Shown: positions 13,301 through 25,293, numbered from the stretch's first letter. The stretch is DNA of 64,000 nt from Phalacrocorax aristotelis (GCF_949628215.1 NC_134279.1:58015766-58079765), one strand, 5' to 3'. Notes: generated from the sequence alone by a model not told the origin. Made by a program: numbers and translations.

Positions 13301-16300
13301 CACGGCTGCGCAGTGGAGACAGTTCCAGGGCTGGGGCTCAGGGCTCCCCTGTGCCAGATGCCTCCTGGCCCTGGCTGGGCTTTTTGCAAACAACAGGCAT
13401 GCAGCAGGGCAGGGGACACGAATGTCTGGGAGCTCTTCAGACCAAAATTGAAAGGGCCAAAGCTGTGCCTACCGCTCCTGCCCCTTTTGCACCTCCTCAG
13501 GAGGAAGCAGACCTTCCCCTCCATGTATGCTAGAGTACGGTGACTAAGAGCAATCCTCATCTCTTTTCATTTCTTCACTGCTAATTTCACCCTGGGCAAT
13601 TCCCACCTCAGATTTCCAACCAGGTCAGAGCTCTCCCCTGCTCAGTTTGTATTTCTAAAGTGCTATAAGGCTGGGAAAGGACCAGGAGCTTCCCGGTTGC
13701 AGGGAAGTGTGAGCTTCTCCATCACCATCAGCAGCAAGGGGAAGGAGTGATGTAGGGAGCCCTCAGGTCTGGCTCCCAGCCACGCAGCAACCTGCAGGAG
13801 AGCTCTTAGAGGTGCTGGGCTGCAGGGAGCCAGGCCAAGGGCCAGGGCAGGGATTACCACTTTCTGCCACATCCTCAGCACAGTATCCAGCCCTTACCCT
13901 TCCCAGGTGAACAGGATGAAGGCTGAAGCCCTGTAATTCCTCAAGATCCTGTTTGGAGCGATTTATATTTGGAAAATCAGCCTGAGGAAGAAGGTCCTTG
14001 CAGGTTACAGGGCCAAGTCCTCTTGCAGAAGTCCTCAGGTCTTCTCCCCATTCCTCTTTCCAAGTAAATTGTAACTGCAGGACCTAAGCAGTGTTTAATA
14101 ATAAAGCTGCAGTGGTTTCCCAAAACATGCTCCATACTGTCAGTGGAAGCTACAGCTTGCATTTAATGAAGGCTGTGAAGAGTTCTTCAAAACAGCTGGA
14201 TGAGACAATGTGAGAAGAGGTCCAGAGACAAAGGAAGGCTGTTAAGATTAGAGCCATTTCCAAAGGAAGATCAGACTTCCTGGGAACACTACCCACTCAC
14301 AATCAGAAAATATTACCACTATGCTTGTTTGTAAAGATACTTCAGGAATTCCAGGTATTACTAAAGGATGCTTGAAAAGTGGGCTTTGAAATGCACACCT
14401 ATTAGTGGTGTCTGTAATTCATTCGACTGTCAAACAAAAGCCTGAAGCTCAAGTCTAAATGTTTCTACACTTGAAGCATGTTGAGATTCAGATTTCTTTG
14501 TGGGGTCTTCTCCTCTTGTACGGTTCCAGCACAGCCTCTGAGCACAGGAGCACATGGTCCATTTTCCCCAACCAGATCAGATTATCTATTAAGAGGTACC
14601 ACATGCAAGACGCACCTCTGTTATTAAAAGGGTATGACTCTGAAAACACATTACCGGAATGGAGGAGTGGAGATGTACCAACTCTGCAAAGTTTCCTACT
14701 ATTTAGAATGACCTTAAAGCTCATTTCTTTGCAAATGGTTAGAAAACTTCTGAGAGGTCACCCCAATAGCCCAGCTGCCTGTTACTGCTTTTCTGCCAGA
14801 GGTTACTGCCTTTCTGCCAGAGGTTACTGCATGTGAGGGCTCTGCCTTTGCATCAGTGAGAAAATATCCAGGTTATTTAAACCAGCGATAAAACTGGTTT
14901 GAGCTGATCAGGTGGACTTGGTGTAGAAGGAGAACTGGAAAAGTTCATGGGTGGAGGTCTCTGCTTGAGGAAGCAGTGGTAGACCACTGGCGGTGGAAAC
15001 ATCTCTTGCCTGAAAGATAACTGATCAGATCCCTTGTTGCAGTCTCCAGGATGAAAATGAGAGTATCGCTTGCTGGCACCTGTCCTCTCCACAGGCAGAA
15101 CTGCACACTTCCACATTGCAGAGTTTCATCCCAGGGAAAGAAATCCACGTGTGTATTTGGCTTCATTTCTGATTTACTGGTTGCACCTCCCAAAGATGCC
15201 AACATCACCATCATTTATTGATCACTCTGTTTTCCTTGTGAATAACCTCACTGCTGAAAGGTTCAAGAGCTGAACATGGAAGTGTGCACTAAAAGACAAC
15301 AATGGAAATCATACCATCACAGAATCATAGAACAGTTGGGTTGGAAGGGATCTTTAAAGATCAACTAATCCAACCCTCCTGCCATGCGCAGGGACATCCT
15401 TCGTTAGGTCAGGTTGCTCAACGTGCCGTTGAACCTGACCTTGAACACGTCCAATGATGGGGTATTCACAACTTCACTGGGCAACCTGTTCCAACGTCTC
15501 ACCACCCTCAGAGTAAAGAATTTCTTCCTTGTATCCAATCTAAATCTACCCTCTTTCAGTTTAAAACTGTTGCCCCTTGTTCTATGACTACAGGTCTTGG
15601 TAAAATGTCTGTCCCCATCTTCCTTATAAGCCCACTTTAAGTATTGAAAGGTCGCCATAAGGTCTTCCCAGAGCCTTCTCTTGGCCAGGCTAAACAACCC
15701 CAAGTCTCTCAGCCTTTCTTCATAGGAGAGATACTCCAGCCCTTGCATCATTTTCATGGCCCTCCTCTGGACCTCCTCTAACAGGTCCATGTCTGTCTTG
15801 TACTGGGGACCCCAGAGCTGGATGCAGTACTCCAGGTGGGGTCTCACAAGAGTGGAGTAGAAGGTGAGAGTCCACTCCCTCGACCTGCTGGTCCCACTTC
15901 TTTTGATGCAGCCCAGGGTACAACTGGCTTTCTGGGCTGCAAATGCACATTGATGACTCATGTCTAATTATTGTGATTATTGGAAATGTCCAGCAAAGCA
16001 CATTTCTTCCCTAAGCAGTGTCATGAAGCTCCGTTCTGGTCTATGTACAAACTCACCATCTCTGAACACAGTCATTCTGACCATAACGCTAATTATTTTG
16101 CATTGTCCAATTTCGGCATGAGGGAGAATTCTCTAAAGAGCAATTTCTCTTTTAGTGTCATTAAACAGATTGATCCTGTAGCAGAAAAATGGGATAAAAC
16201 ATATTTAGCCAAGTTAGGCCTGGGAAACACAGAATAGTAAATGAGCTGATATTTTGCAGGGTTGGCCAGAGGATGGTATATAGACTTCTGCAGTACAAAC

Positions 16301-17605
16301 CACACTTTTCTTTCCCAGAACAGCCCTGCCTATGGCAGCTACACATTCCTTGATCTCAACAGCTGTAGCAGAGACCCCACTGGGACAGTATGTGCTCCCA
16401 TCTCTCCCTGGGGTCAGGCCACACTCCTAGCTGCAGGGAGGATGGCAGTGGTCAGAAGGGCTTGTGTAAATCCAGGTGACAGCTCCTGGTCCCCAGCAGG
16501 GCTCCGGCCCTGGGACACCCATGGGGGAAATGTTGGGCAGAGCAGGCAGCAGCAAGCCCAACACTGCATCGGCCATGGTGCTCCCACCCATGGGGAGGAT
16601 AGAGGTGCCCCAGGTCCCCCGCCAGCACACAGGGCTAACTGCCCTAATAAGACCAGCACAGGACCACTGCGGGAGAGCCGGCAGAGTCAGAGGAAGGGCC
16701 CTTTGAGGTGAGGTCCTGGAAACCCACTCCGAATGCACCTGATGTGTTTGGTCTCTCCTAGTGGCCATCCCTGCCATCGGTGCCCAGTACTCCATGTTCC
16801 AGGCCGCACCACCAGCCAAGATGATGGAAGATGGCAAAATCCACACTGTTGAGCACATCATCAACCCTATAGCTGTCCAGCAGGATCCGGCTAGTGCGGC
16901 AGCCGCTGCGGCAGCTGCGGCCGCAGCTGTAATACCAGCTGTCTCAACGCCTCCCCCCTTCCAGGTGAGTTCAGCACATACGTCCTGCTTCCCATACATC
17001 CTGCTTCCCATACATCCTGTTCTGCATACCTGAGTTTGAGGAAAAGCCTGGCCTCTTGCCCTGCTCCCGTTCAGGAGTTGCTGTTGAGGATGTGATGGTG
17101 CCCAACAGCCCTGCAGTTCATCTGACCTGTCTTAGACACTTGCACTTTGGACAGCGGCTCTACCCCTATCAGGGACCCAGACCTGAGAGGGAGGGAAGAG
17201 TCCCCTATGATGGCATAAGCCTCATTCAACAGGGCACACGCTGCTTACCCTGCCATTATCACCACCCCTTCTAGGGGGTTTGCAATTCAGGGGGTGGAAA
17301 CAGGATATTACAGTAATTTAAGCACTTTTTTTTGAGGTCTGAACCCGATGTTTTCCTTCCAGGGCCGCCCCATCACGCCGGTGTACACCATGACTCCTAA
17401 CGTGCAGCGGATCCCCGCCACTGGGATTTATGGGACAAGTTATGTGCCATTTGCCGCACCTGCCGCGACGACAGCAACGATAGCCACGCTACAGAAGAAC
17501 GCTGCTGCCGCTGCTGCCTATGGGGGATATGCCGCCTACATCCCCCCAGCGTTCCCAGCCGCGACCATCCAGGTCCCCATCCACGACGTCTACCAGACAT
17601 ACTGA
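10296..17605 (+). CDS. RBM47: RBM47, RNA-binding motif protein 47 (coding exons joined, 593 aa)
   Basis: The coding sequence joins 10327-11455, 13003-13209, 16762-16964 and 17363-17605, giving 1782 nt. This is 593 residues plus stop, the same length as I recall for the human long form. All introns are GT-AG and the phases agree. Three RRMs occupy roughly residues 71-149, 151-233 and 246-318. Their RNP2/RNP1 pairs are [28 protein letters not shown] and LYVRNL/DYAFVHF. The C-terminal half is low complexity: an RG-rich stretch from about 380, an 11-alanine tract at 491-501, a 6-alanine tract near the end, and the terminal motif VYQTY. The family (RBM47, A1CF, SYNCRIP, RBM46) comprises nuclear hnRNP-like proteins. 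RBM47 acts in alternative splicing, mRNA stabilisation and as an APOBEC1 editing cofactor (known for mammals). The start at 10327 has A at -3 and begins the conserved MTAEDST N-terminus. A1CF is excluded by the long conserved C-terminus. Confidence 0.96.
10327..11455 (+). CDS. RBM47: RBM47 coding exon 1 (residues 1-376; all three RRMs)
   Basis: This single 1129-nt exon encodes the N-terminal region and all three RRMs and ends after the conserved [19 protein letters not shown] segment. The donor is AAAG|GTTAGT with GT at 11456-11457, and one base of codon 377 is left on the exon. If the intron is not removed, translation stops almost at once at the TAG at 11458-11460. The exon is clearly richer in GC than the surrounding introns. 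Confidence 0.97.
11456..13002 (+). other. RBM47: RBM47 intron between the RRM exon and the cassette exon
   Basis: A 1.55-kb, mostly AT-rich intron bounded by GT at 11456 and a pyrimidine-rich acceptor region (TTCACCATCTTCTTCTATG) just before 13003. I see no repeat family or RNA gene in it. Confidence 0.85.
13003..13209 (+). CDS. RBM47: RBM47 cassette exon (69 codons, RG-rich)
   Basis: A 207-nt symmetric exon (1-nt phase at both ends) encoding residues 377-445: RG repeats (SIRGRGRG), an [12 protein letters not shown] segment, and a tail ending in NPVAIKPG. The donor is GCAG|GTCAGT at 13210. Its length of exactly 69 codons matches the difference between the two human RBM47 isoforms (593 and 524 residues, established knowledge), so it can be skipped without a frameshift. 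The acceptor is a NAGNAG tandem (AAGCAG, 13000-13005); the second AG would drop one alanine. Confidence 0.93.
14781..14830. repeat. 21-bp tandem duplication in RBM47 intron
   Basis: Two near-identical 21-bp units (GTTACTGC followed by TTTCTGCCAGAG, differing at one base) plus an 8-bp partial third unit. Confidence 0.85.
15316..15962 (-). mobile_element. CR1 LINE, 3' fragment (5'-truncated), antisense to RBM47
   Basis: The + strand begins with the reverse complement of the CR1 3' end (AGAATCATAGAACAG, then GGGTTGGAAGGGATC). On the - strand an uninterrupted 185-codon frame at 15404-15961 encodes the C-terminal part of the CR1 ORF2 protein, past the polymerase core. Typical segments are [31 protein letters not shown] and [13 protein letters not shown]. 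Truncation at the 5' end is normal for this family. The copy cannot move by itself. The frame is unusually well preserved for a fragment and suggests a relatively recent insertion or chance survival. Confidence 0.93.
16762..16964 (+). CDS. RBM47: RBM47 coding exon 3 (residues 446-513, poly-alanine tract)
   Basis: A 203-nt exon between TCCTAG|TG and CAG|GTGAGT. It completes codon 446 (Val) and encodes [20 protein letters not shown] and an 11-residue alanine tract (491-501) before STPPPFQ. The tract uses all mixtures of GCN codons rather than one repeated trinucleotide, so it should be replication-stable. The exon ends on a complete codon. Confidence 0.95.
16965..17362 (+). other. RBM47: Last RBM47 intron (398 bp)
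   Basis: A short intron from GTGAGT to a strong pyrimidine tract TTTTCCTTCCAG at 17351-17362. It contains three copies of a 16-bp repeat starting 12 bp past the donor GT. Confidence 0.93.
16977..17024. repeat. 16-bp tandem repeat, three units
   Basis: Three consecutive 16-bp units of the form CATACATCCTGCTTCC with one or a few mismatches, lying directly downstream of the RBM47 5' splice site at 16965. Confidence 0.85.
17363..17605 (+). CDS. RBM47: RBM47 terminal coding exon (residues 514-593)
   Basis: It starts GGC CGC CCC after TTCCAG and encodes GRPITPVYT, the AP-rich FAAPAA region, a six-alanine run and the conserved C-terminus VYQTY, ending at TGA 17603-17605. The frame is continuous with the preceding exon (phase 0). 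Confidence 0.96.
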   Translation, partial: GRPITPVYTMTPNVQRIPATGIYGTSYVPFAAPAATTATIATLQKNAAAAAAYGGYAAYIPPAFPAATIQVPIHDVYQTY

Positions 17606-18787
17606 GACTGTTGGCAGAGGAGGGTGGCAGAGAAACACACACTGAAGGAACACTTTACTATTTATGAAGAAAGAACCAGCTGCAAAAGAATAAACATTTG
17701 GGCTCAGTAAACTGATGCAGAAAGTGAAGAATGTCATAGAAAAACGTGTTTGAAATATTTTCTACGCTTGAAGTTTTCACTAATTTTTTAGGCTATTTTT
17801 AAAATTTAACATGCCTGTGTATTCATACATTTCTAAAGGACCTCGATGCATCCAGCCCACTGCTGGCGTGCATTTATACGCATCCTAGTGGGGTTGCATA
17901 GGGTCTTTTTTTTTTTTTTTTAGCAGTTATATTTTCAATATATTTGTGGTATGAAGGTTATTTTTTAGTAACTTCTGCACTCCAGAGATGTCTATTTTGT
18001 AGTGCCTTTAATAATATATCAGCTATATATTAAAAAGCACACCTGAGCAGCTAGGGAAAGTTTTAACAATATATTTTGAAGAATATATTCAATATTTAAA
18101 GAATACATACCTTAGAATTTTTTTTTTTTTAAAGAAAAAACCAACAAGTATCTTATTTAAAAAATTATACTGGAAAGTGCAATTTGAAAAATGTGCAAGA
18201 CCTCTGCATTTTTGTGCTGGCTTTAATACAGTCTGCTCGTTCTTATTTGAAATCAGAAATAACTAATATTGCCTGTTTGGGAGAAAGACGAAAAAAAGCT
18301 TCCTCACACAAACCTCTTCAGTGTGATTTGCAGGCTTCTGTAAGTAAAAGAAAGCCTCTGAGTTTTCCTTAACAACTGGATTTTCTATTTATTGAAGCTA
18401 CTTGTAGTTGGAGTATGTGCAGAAACGAGTAGCCAATATTTTGCGCAAGGTGTCTTGACTTAGATCTTCATCCAGTATAAAGCCTAGGCTCTTTTTCAAT
18501 GCTTTTTATTTTATTCTTTGAAGTATACGTTGTAGTGACTGAGAATGTATGCTGCTGTCGGCAAAAGCAGGCGCAGTCTCGCTGAGAGGATGCGCAGCGT
18601 TACTTACCCATCGCTCCATCATGTTCTGTGGGAAATTTCTGAGGTACTAGGGGTGGTAGTGATACTGGAATTAGTGAAACGGGGCTAGCCTCCCTCCCAT
18701 GCTTAATTCCCCTTCTCCGCAACTGGAGCTGTACATGCACATCAGGGGCGGGAGTGATTAGACCCGATGATTTTACGACATAGAACT

Positions 18788-18795
18788 TGTAAATA
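18788..18795 (+). promoter_or_regulatory. Pumilio-type element (TGTAAATA) in RBM47 3' UTR
   Basis: An exact match to the UGUAHAUA Pumilio consensus, on the transcribed strand about 1.2 kb into the UTR. One such site may occur by chance in 2.6 kb of AT-rich sequence. Confidence 0.3.
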
Positions 18796-20152
18796 TCTTT
18801 TAATATACATTTTTAAAGTCATTTTATGTTGCAAATTTACATGGTATGCGGTTTGCCAGAAAACAAAAACCTTTTATTGTCATGTTCTAAACAAGTTTGT
18901 TTTATCAATAAGTAAATATATTATTGCAGTGTTTTGTGGCCTGTTTAAAGGCTTTTATTTAGTAGTGCAGTGAATGTAAAATATAGTAAAACAGTAAAGA
19001 AATATCTTGCCCATTGTATAAAGTGCATCAGCCCTGCAAACATGGCTCCAGTGACATGAGGTGCGAAGCAGGGAGTGAGTAAACAACATTCCTTTACTTT
19101 TTGTGGTATAAGCACCAACCAAAGGTGTTTCTTATGGAGTACATTTTGACAACCACTTCCAGACCACATCCAGCTCAGTGAAGTGATCTTTTAATACGCG
19201 TTTTTTCCTTGTCTCAAAATTGAGCAGTTGTTTTTTAGGTGCTCTTGCTCAGCCAAGCTGAGCTCTCCTTAACCCTGCCACCCCAGTAGCAAAAGCACTG
19301 TGAGTAGGTTAACCATTAGGTTGGACTCTGCCCCTTCACGCCCCTTCCCAGAAGGCTTTTATTGTCTGTCCCTTTGCCTCTGAAAGCACACCTGGACCTT
19401 AGCCCTGAGGCCCTGCCTGTTTGTAGGGCAAGAGGAGGTGATTTGGGCAAAGCCCTGAGGGGGAAGCCCCAGCCCCAACAGGGAGGCCGGTGCTGCCTCC
19501 TCCGGCCCTCCAGCTAACGTCTTGCACAGCTCAACACTAAATACTGACATGGGTCCATGGGCTCTGCACAAACCCTTTTCCCTGGAGTTGGGAAAAGGCA
19601 GTCTAGTGGTTTGGGTCTCTGCCAGCCCCTTCCCAGCCCCACACCGCAGCTGACCCACAGAGGAGGGATGAAGGGCGATGGCTCCCTTCCCACTCATCCT
19701 CTCCCCAGCAGCAGGACAAGGGTCCTGTCACTTGCAGAGGTGGCAGGGAAAGAAAGGAGCCAACGAGGGCAAACCCTGAGATGCCTAGGCCACTGGTGCA
19801 TGCTGCCTGCGTGGGGCAGGAGCAGGCAGGACCTGGGGACACAGGCAGGATGAGGGACGCAGGCAGCTGGGACACACTGAGCCTCCCACCCGTGCCTTTT
19901 ACACTTGCTTCTAAACCATTTCATGTACACTACTACTGAGGTAAGTCTGATAACTTGAAATGTGAACACCTTTAGGTTAAGAACAAACTATTCAAAGAAA
20001 AAAAATATATATATGTAAAAACCTAGTGTGCCTTATTCTCAAAAGAGTTGATATTTTAGGTGTTTTATTGTATCTCTGTTCTCTGTACTGTCAGAAGCCT
20101 CTGAGTTTATTTAGTTCTTGCTTCATTTACAGTACATTTCTAAGATGTAGTG

Positions 20153-20158
20153 AATAAA
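20153..20158 (+). terminator. RBM47: RBM47 polyadenylation signal AATAAA
   Basis: A canonical hexamer in the context TGTAGTGAATAAAGCATTC, the last strong candidate before the sequence loses its UTR-like AT character. Confidence 0.7.
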
Positions 20159-20180
20159 GCATTCTTTGAAAATGGAGACT

Positions 20181-22966
20181 GTTATTTCATTGCAACATCC
20201 CACTGCCAGGTTTAGCCACTCTGCCAAGGCTGTACTCCCATCCAAGCTGGGGAAAGGGTGTCAGGGCAGGAGGGGAGCAGAGCTCCACAGCCAGCACCCC
20301 CACAGGCTCCTCTGGGGAGGGGAGATGCCCTGTCCCACTGACTCTCCCACCCCACCACCTGCAGAGGACAGTGACCTTCCCAGCAGATGTACTGGGCATC
20401 TACCCATTCTTCCAACAGCCTCTGATCAGCCAAAACCTCTTTTCACATCCAGGTTAGAGTCAATGCCTAGATGTGGATGGAGCTGAAGCTGGCATCCTTC
20501 CTTGCTTTCCACTACCCAGTGCACAAAAATCCCTTTTGCATGTCCTCGCTGCAGGGCAGAAGCGCTGTGGACTGGCACATCATTTTCATCTCGGCATACT
20601 TTACCCTTCAAATGCACAGAAAGCTAAGCTGCACACCTTGGTAGATTTGCGGTCCTCCAGAATCCCTGGATTCCTTGTGTTTCCTTGGTGTAAGTCTACC
20701 CACAGAAAATTTGCTGCAAATACCAAGTCTGGGGAGATGAGCAGTGTGAAGGAGCAGAGGTAAACAGAGGCAGAGCAGAGAGATGGGAGAGGTGTTGGCT
20801 ACCAAGGCAGGAACTAGCGCTAGTGAATAATCCAAAAGAGGAGACCAGGATATATACTGCATTAGCTTCTACGTCCCTTGTAAGAAAGCAAAAGCATATG
20901 CAACTTCCTACCTCTAGCATAGCATCATTTTTCCTAATGTAATTAGGACAAGGCACTTTATGCCAAGACATGGGTTTCCTGAAGGATACTAATCATGAAA
21001 GGTTTCCCCAGTCATCTTTTTTTTTTGTGTAAAGAAACTAAAAGATATGCTTTTAATTTTTTTGTAAGATTTGGGGGTGGGGATAAAGTCACCTAATTTT
21101 GCCTGTTTTCCCTGTATTAACATTGCAGATTTGGTTTAGGAGTCTGTGTGTCCTGGAAATAATTTCCACTAGCAGGTCAGTCTATCTTGCTCAGGGAAGA
21201 GGTAATCAACATGATGCTAAAAACAGCTTTCAAGGAGATACAGCCACATTAGAGCTTCACCTGTTAGAAAAATCAAGTCATAGGAAGTCAGGAAGACTAA
21301 TGCCTCCCCCGGAATTCATTGCTGACCTTTCCACTCACTAGAGGTCCACCTACATTCACTTGGATGAGAAAGAAACCACCAGCAAACCACAGCCCTTTAG
21401 AGGTCTTCAGGCTTGAGGCATGGCCTTCACAAAAAGCAACGTTTTCCAAGTGAGGTGAACTGTGCCACACTGAAACATGTTTCTGCCTCTTTCCTCTTTC
21501 CTTTTATCCAAGCTACCCAAGATTAAAATGAATCTACACGCTTTTTCTAAATACAAGATAATTTTTGTATTTTCCTAGACTACTGGTTTCTGACTTCAGT
21601 TTTGTAAGATCTTAATTAATGATTAACCCATTGTAAGGTTGAAATATGCAAGTCATTCTCAGGATATTAACATAAACAACACCAGAGAAATGCAGTTGTG
21701 CTTTCAGGATGACCTTGCTGCCTTGGGAATGTCAGGAGCTCTGCTGAGGCCTTGGGCACTGTGACAACACGCTGCCAAGTCAATCCCATTCCCTTGCTGA
21801 ACGTCTTTCCTGATGATCTTGAAGAGCAGACGTGCACTTCACTAGCTGGTATCAATGTAAATCATTAAAAAACAGCTTAGACTTTCTTCAGGGAACACCA
21901 CCCATCAGCACAACTGTGATACAGCTACTATATAAACAGATTAACAAGAAATTCAAGTGGATTAACACCACTCTGACATTTCAACATCTCATTTATATAA
22001 GCACTAGAGCTCAAAGTATATGGAAAATTATTTTTTGATACATCCGAAAAGGTAAGTGCAGTACCCCATTCTCCTTCTCTGTGGCTGGTGTTACACCCCT
22101 AACACCTCTGGTCTGACTGGGTCCTAAGCACCTGCTGAGCACTCTGGTCCCTGTATGCCTACCAGACACAAAACCGGCCAATCATGCTGACCTGTAAAAT
22201 AAATAAACCCCAGACCTACCTCGTAACAGGAGAAACTACCTCGACTGTGCATCTAAAAGCCAGCAAAGTCAGGTTTTGTGCTCCAGTGTGTCAATTAAGT
22301 GCTGAATCACACTTGACTGAGTTTCAGGGCCAAGTCCAGCCTGGCAACAAAATGGTTGGACGGGTGTTGCAGGGAGAAGCTGCAAGTTAGCACATAAAAA
22401 ACAGGCAGTTTTGTGGCACCAAGTCCCTTCTTCCTGGCACAAAGGCAGGCTGTGTCATGCAATTATGGTCATTCAAGATGCCAAAGAGCAAAGAGACTAT
22501 GGAAATTTTTTGGAAATTTGGTACTGTAGAAGTACTTCTATACAAAGTATTTCCTGTCAAGCTGATGAATTAGATCACATACTTTTTTTTCCTCCAGCCA
22601 GAAGAGCAGGACTGGAGTTCACTGGTTTCCTACTCAAAGAAGAGAGAAGCTCTGCCTCACAGTCCTCGCTTGGGCAAAACTGCAGATCCTGCATGTGGGA
22701 GGTGAGCAGTCAAGGACTAAGTCTTCACTAGAAAACATTCCGGGGAAAAATGCTCAGATGAGCTCAGGTTTGTCCCACGTGCACCAAATGGCCATGTCTT
22801 CCCAACACAGTAACAGATGTCTCCATTTAAACAGGCTGGGCCTAGCAATGCTCTACCCCACAGCGGGCCCTGGGGCTTCACCTCCATGCGCCTGGAGCTC
22901 CTGGCAGCTGTCTTTCCCCTGGGCATTTGTAGTGGCAAGATCGCAAACTCTACTTGGGCTGTGGTT
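20181..22966. other. Intergenic, nothing recognised
   Basis: Only short chance open frames of mixed strand. I see no domain-like peptide, RNA gene or repeat I can name. Confidence 0.6.
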
Positions 22967-23800
22967 TTCATAGAATCGTAGAATGGTTTGGGTTGGAAGG
23001 GATCTTTAAAGATCAACTAGTCCAACCCCCCTGCAGTGAGCAGGGACACCTTCAACTAGATCAGGTTGCTCAGAGCCCCATCCAGCCTGACCTTGAATGT
23101 TTCTGGGGATGGGGCCTCCACAACCTCTCTGGGCAACCTGTTCCAGTGTTTCAGCACCCTCATTGTAAAAAATTTTTTCCTTATATCTAAATTAAATCTA
23201 CCCTCCTTTAGTTTGAAACCATTATCCCTTATCCTGTCTCAACAGACCTTGCTAAAGAGGTTGCCCCCATCCTTCCTATAGTCCCCTTTAAGTACTGAAG
23301 GGCCGCAATAAGGTTTCCCCACAGCCTTCTCTTCTCCAGGCTGAACAACCCCAACTCTCTCATCCTGTCCTCATAGAAGAGGTGCTCCAGCCCTCGGATC
23401 ATTTTTGTGGCCCTCCTCTGGACCTGTTCCAACAGGTTCATGTCATTCCTGTGCTGAGGGCTCCAGAGCTGGACTCAGCACTCCAGGTTGGGTCTCACCA
23501 GAGCGGAGTAGAGGGGCAGAATCACCTCCCTTGACCTGCTGGCCACGCTTCTTTTGATGCAGCCCAGGATACAGTTGGCTTTCTGGGCTGCAAGAGCACA
23601 TTGTTGGCTCATGTCCAGCTTTTCATCCACCAGTACCCCCAAGTCCTCCTCTGCAGGGCTGCTCTCAATCTTTTCATCCCCCAGCCTCTATTGATATTGG
23701 GGGTTGCCCCAACCCAGGTGCAGGACCTTGCACTTGGCCTTGTTGAACCTCATGAGGTTCTCACAGGCCCACCTCTCCAGCCTGTCTAGGTCATTGCCTG
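22967..23800 (-). mobile_element. CR1 LINE, 3' fragment (about 0.83 kb)
   Basis: The left edge is the inverted CR1 3' end (CATAGAATCGTAGAATGG, GGGTTGGAAGGGATC). Going right, the - strand carries CR1 ORF2 C-terminal sequence broken by stops and shifts: [18 protein letters not shown] and [12 protein letters not shown] are readable at 23229-23441, followed by the CIKRS / VRPNLE-type region. The right edge, near CCAGCCTGTCTAGGTC, is approximate. It is more degraded than the copy in the RBM47 intron. Confidence 0.92.
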
Positions 23801-24984
23801 TCTAGGGTTTGTGACCATCCTGACTTCCTGCACTTCTGCATACAGCTGGTTTTTGGGTGGTCGCCATGCTGAAGCTGTGCCACATTTCATGGTCTGGTTC
23901 CCCGTGGTTGCAGTTTTACTATGAGATATGATATGCTTCTGTTCTTTTTTTTTTTTTACCTCTTTCCAAACATACATGTGTACTTTTTGCCAAGCGGGCT
24001 GCACTTTGAGCCTGTCCTTGTGCATTTTTGCAATGTCACAGAAGATCTGCGTTCGCTCAGCCATTGCCTGTGATCCGTGTGCTGGTGGGAAGTGGGAAAC
24101 CACAGGTAAGCCTGAAGATCCTACTGAAGCATGAAACCCCCCCTGCAAACAGCCTACACAAGCCACAGGAGTGACCTCAAGCTAACCAGCAGAGAGAGAT
24201 ATACATTTAAATCGGTCAGAGGCAAACCAGCCTACACTTAGAGAAGTTCCTTTGTTTCAAAGCATTGAAGCAATCACTGCAACAACCAGTTCTCACTCCT
24301 GTAACAAATCTGTAGAATATGGACCAGGGCATCTTGCAGTAGGGCACACAATGACAAGGAATTACTTATTAAACTTGTTACGCGTGCATTGGCTGTACAC
24401 AGGACATCCTTAGTTTCTCTAGTCTTTGACTTTTTGGCTGATGTCCCTTGCAGGAGGGCTTTCTGGCCATGTAGATAAGCTAAGGATTCCCTCAAGGCTT
24501 GGCTTCACTCCAGGCAGACAGATCCCTTGGCTCACCAGCCTTTGTGCAGGATATAGAGGGACACAATCTTAGTCAGCAGCTGCAACGCTGGCATCCAAGC
24601 AGCGCTGTGGAGGCACTTGTCCCGCAATCCTCCAAGCAGCAATGGCGCAGCTGACAAGAGCTTGGCAGAGCACTCAGGAGGGCTTTGGCAGACAAAATGT
24701 TGGGGAGCACCAGCACTTCATCAATGACCAGGTCACCAAGGACATATCCAATCAAGAAAACGCCCAATAGCCTTGCCCTTTAGCATCATGTAAGTGGTCC
24801 AGGCTGACCCTCCACTAACCCTCCACTACCACCAGCTGGGTAGTTTCTCACTACCACCCAAAGTGTTGCAGTAAACTCTTCCAAAAGACAAACCATCCAC
24901 CCCTGTATCCACACAGTGGAGTGCTACAGCCTGAGAGTGCACACCCTGCGCTCCATGCAGACATACCTGAATGGTGGTTGTCAT
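23801..24984. other. Intergenic, nothing recognised
   Basis: About 1.2 kb between two CR1 fragments. I could not assign any frame or repeat family to it. Confidence 0.5.
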
Positions 24985-25293
24985 ACCTGAAAGGCAGGGG
25001 TCAGACTCTTCTGCCTAGTAACAAGCAATAGGACGAGAGGAAATGGCCTCAAGCTGCGCCAGGGGAAGTTTAGGTTGGACATTAGGAAAAACTTCTTCAC
25101 CGTAAGAGTTGTCAAACATTGGAACAGGCTGCCCAGGAAGGTGGTTGAGTCTCCATCGCTGGAGGTATTTAAAAGAAGGGTAGACGTGGTGCTTGAGGAT
25201 ATGGTTTAGTGGTAGACTTGGCAGTGATAGGTTAGCGGTTGGACTCGATGATCTTAAGGGTCTTTTCCAACCTTAATGATTCTATGATTCTAT
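24985..25293 (+). mobile_element. CR1 LINE, short 3' end fragment
   Basis: About 310 bp in + orientation. The end of CR1 ORF2 is recognisable (AGTAACAAGCAATAGGACGAG region, then [14 protein letters not shown] and [18 protein letters not shown] coding, degenerate). The 3' UTR follows, ending in the repeated octamer ATTCTATGATTCTATA. The terminal octamer repeats define the 3' end at about 25293. Confidence 0.92.

Larger units (their letters stand above)
13210..16761 (+). other. RBM47: RBM47 intron containing a CR1 fragment
   Basis: A 3.55-kb intron bounded by GTCAGT at 13210 and TCCTAG at 16756-16761. It holds a 21-bp tandem duplication at 14781-14830 and a CR1 LINE fragment in antisense orientation at about 15316-15962. 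The open frames seen here are otherwise without recognisable similarity. Confidence 0.85.
17606..20180 (+). other. RBM47: RBM47 3' UTR
   Basis: About 2.6 kb of AT-rich sequence follows the stop codon, with several ATTTA pentamers and long T runs (for example 17907-17921 and 18119-18131). A canonical AATAAA sits at 20153-20158, followed by a T/G-containing stretch, and is taken as the main polyadenylation signal. An earlier AATAAA at 17689-17694 could give a very short 3' UTR. The 3' end is placed by inference; no transcript is available here. Confidence 0.7.

Noticed and set aside
16427..17011. 194-codon - strand open frame with a poly-alanine run
   Set aside because: It is the antisense shadow of RBM47 exon 3 and flanking intron; the alanine run is the reverse reading of the GC-rich alanine codons of RBM47.
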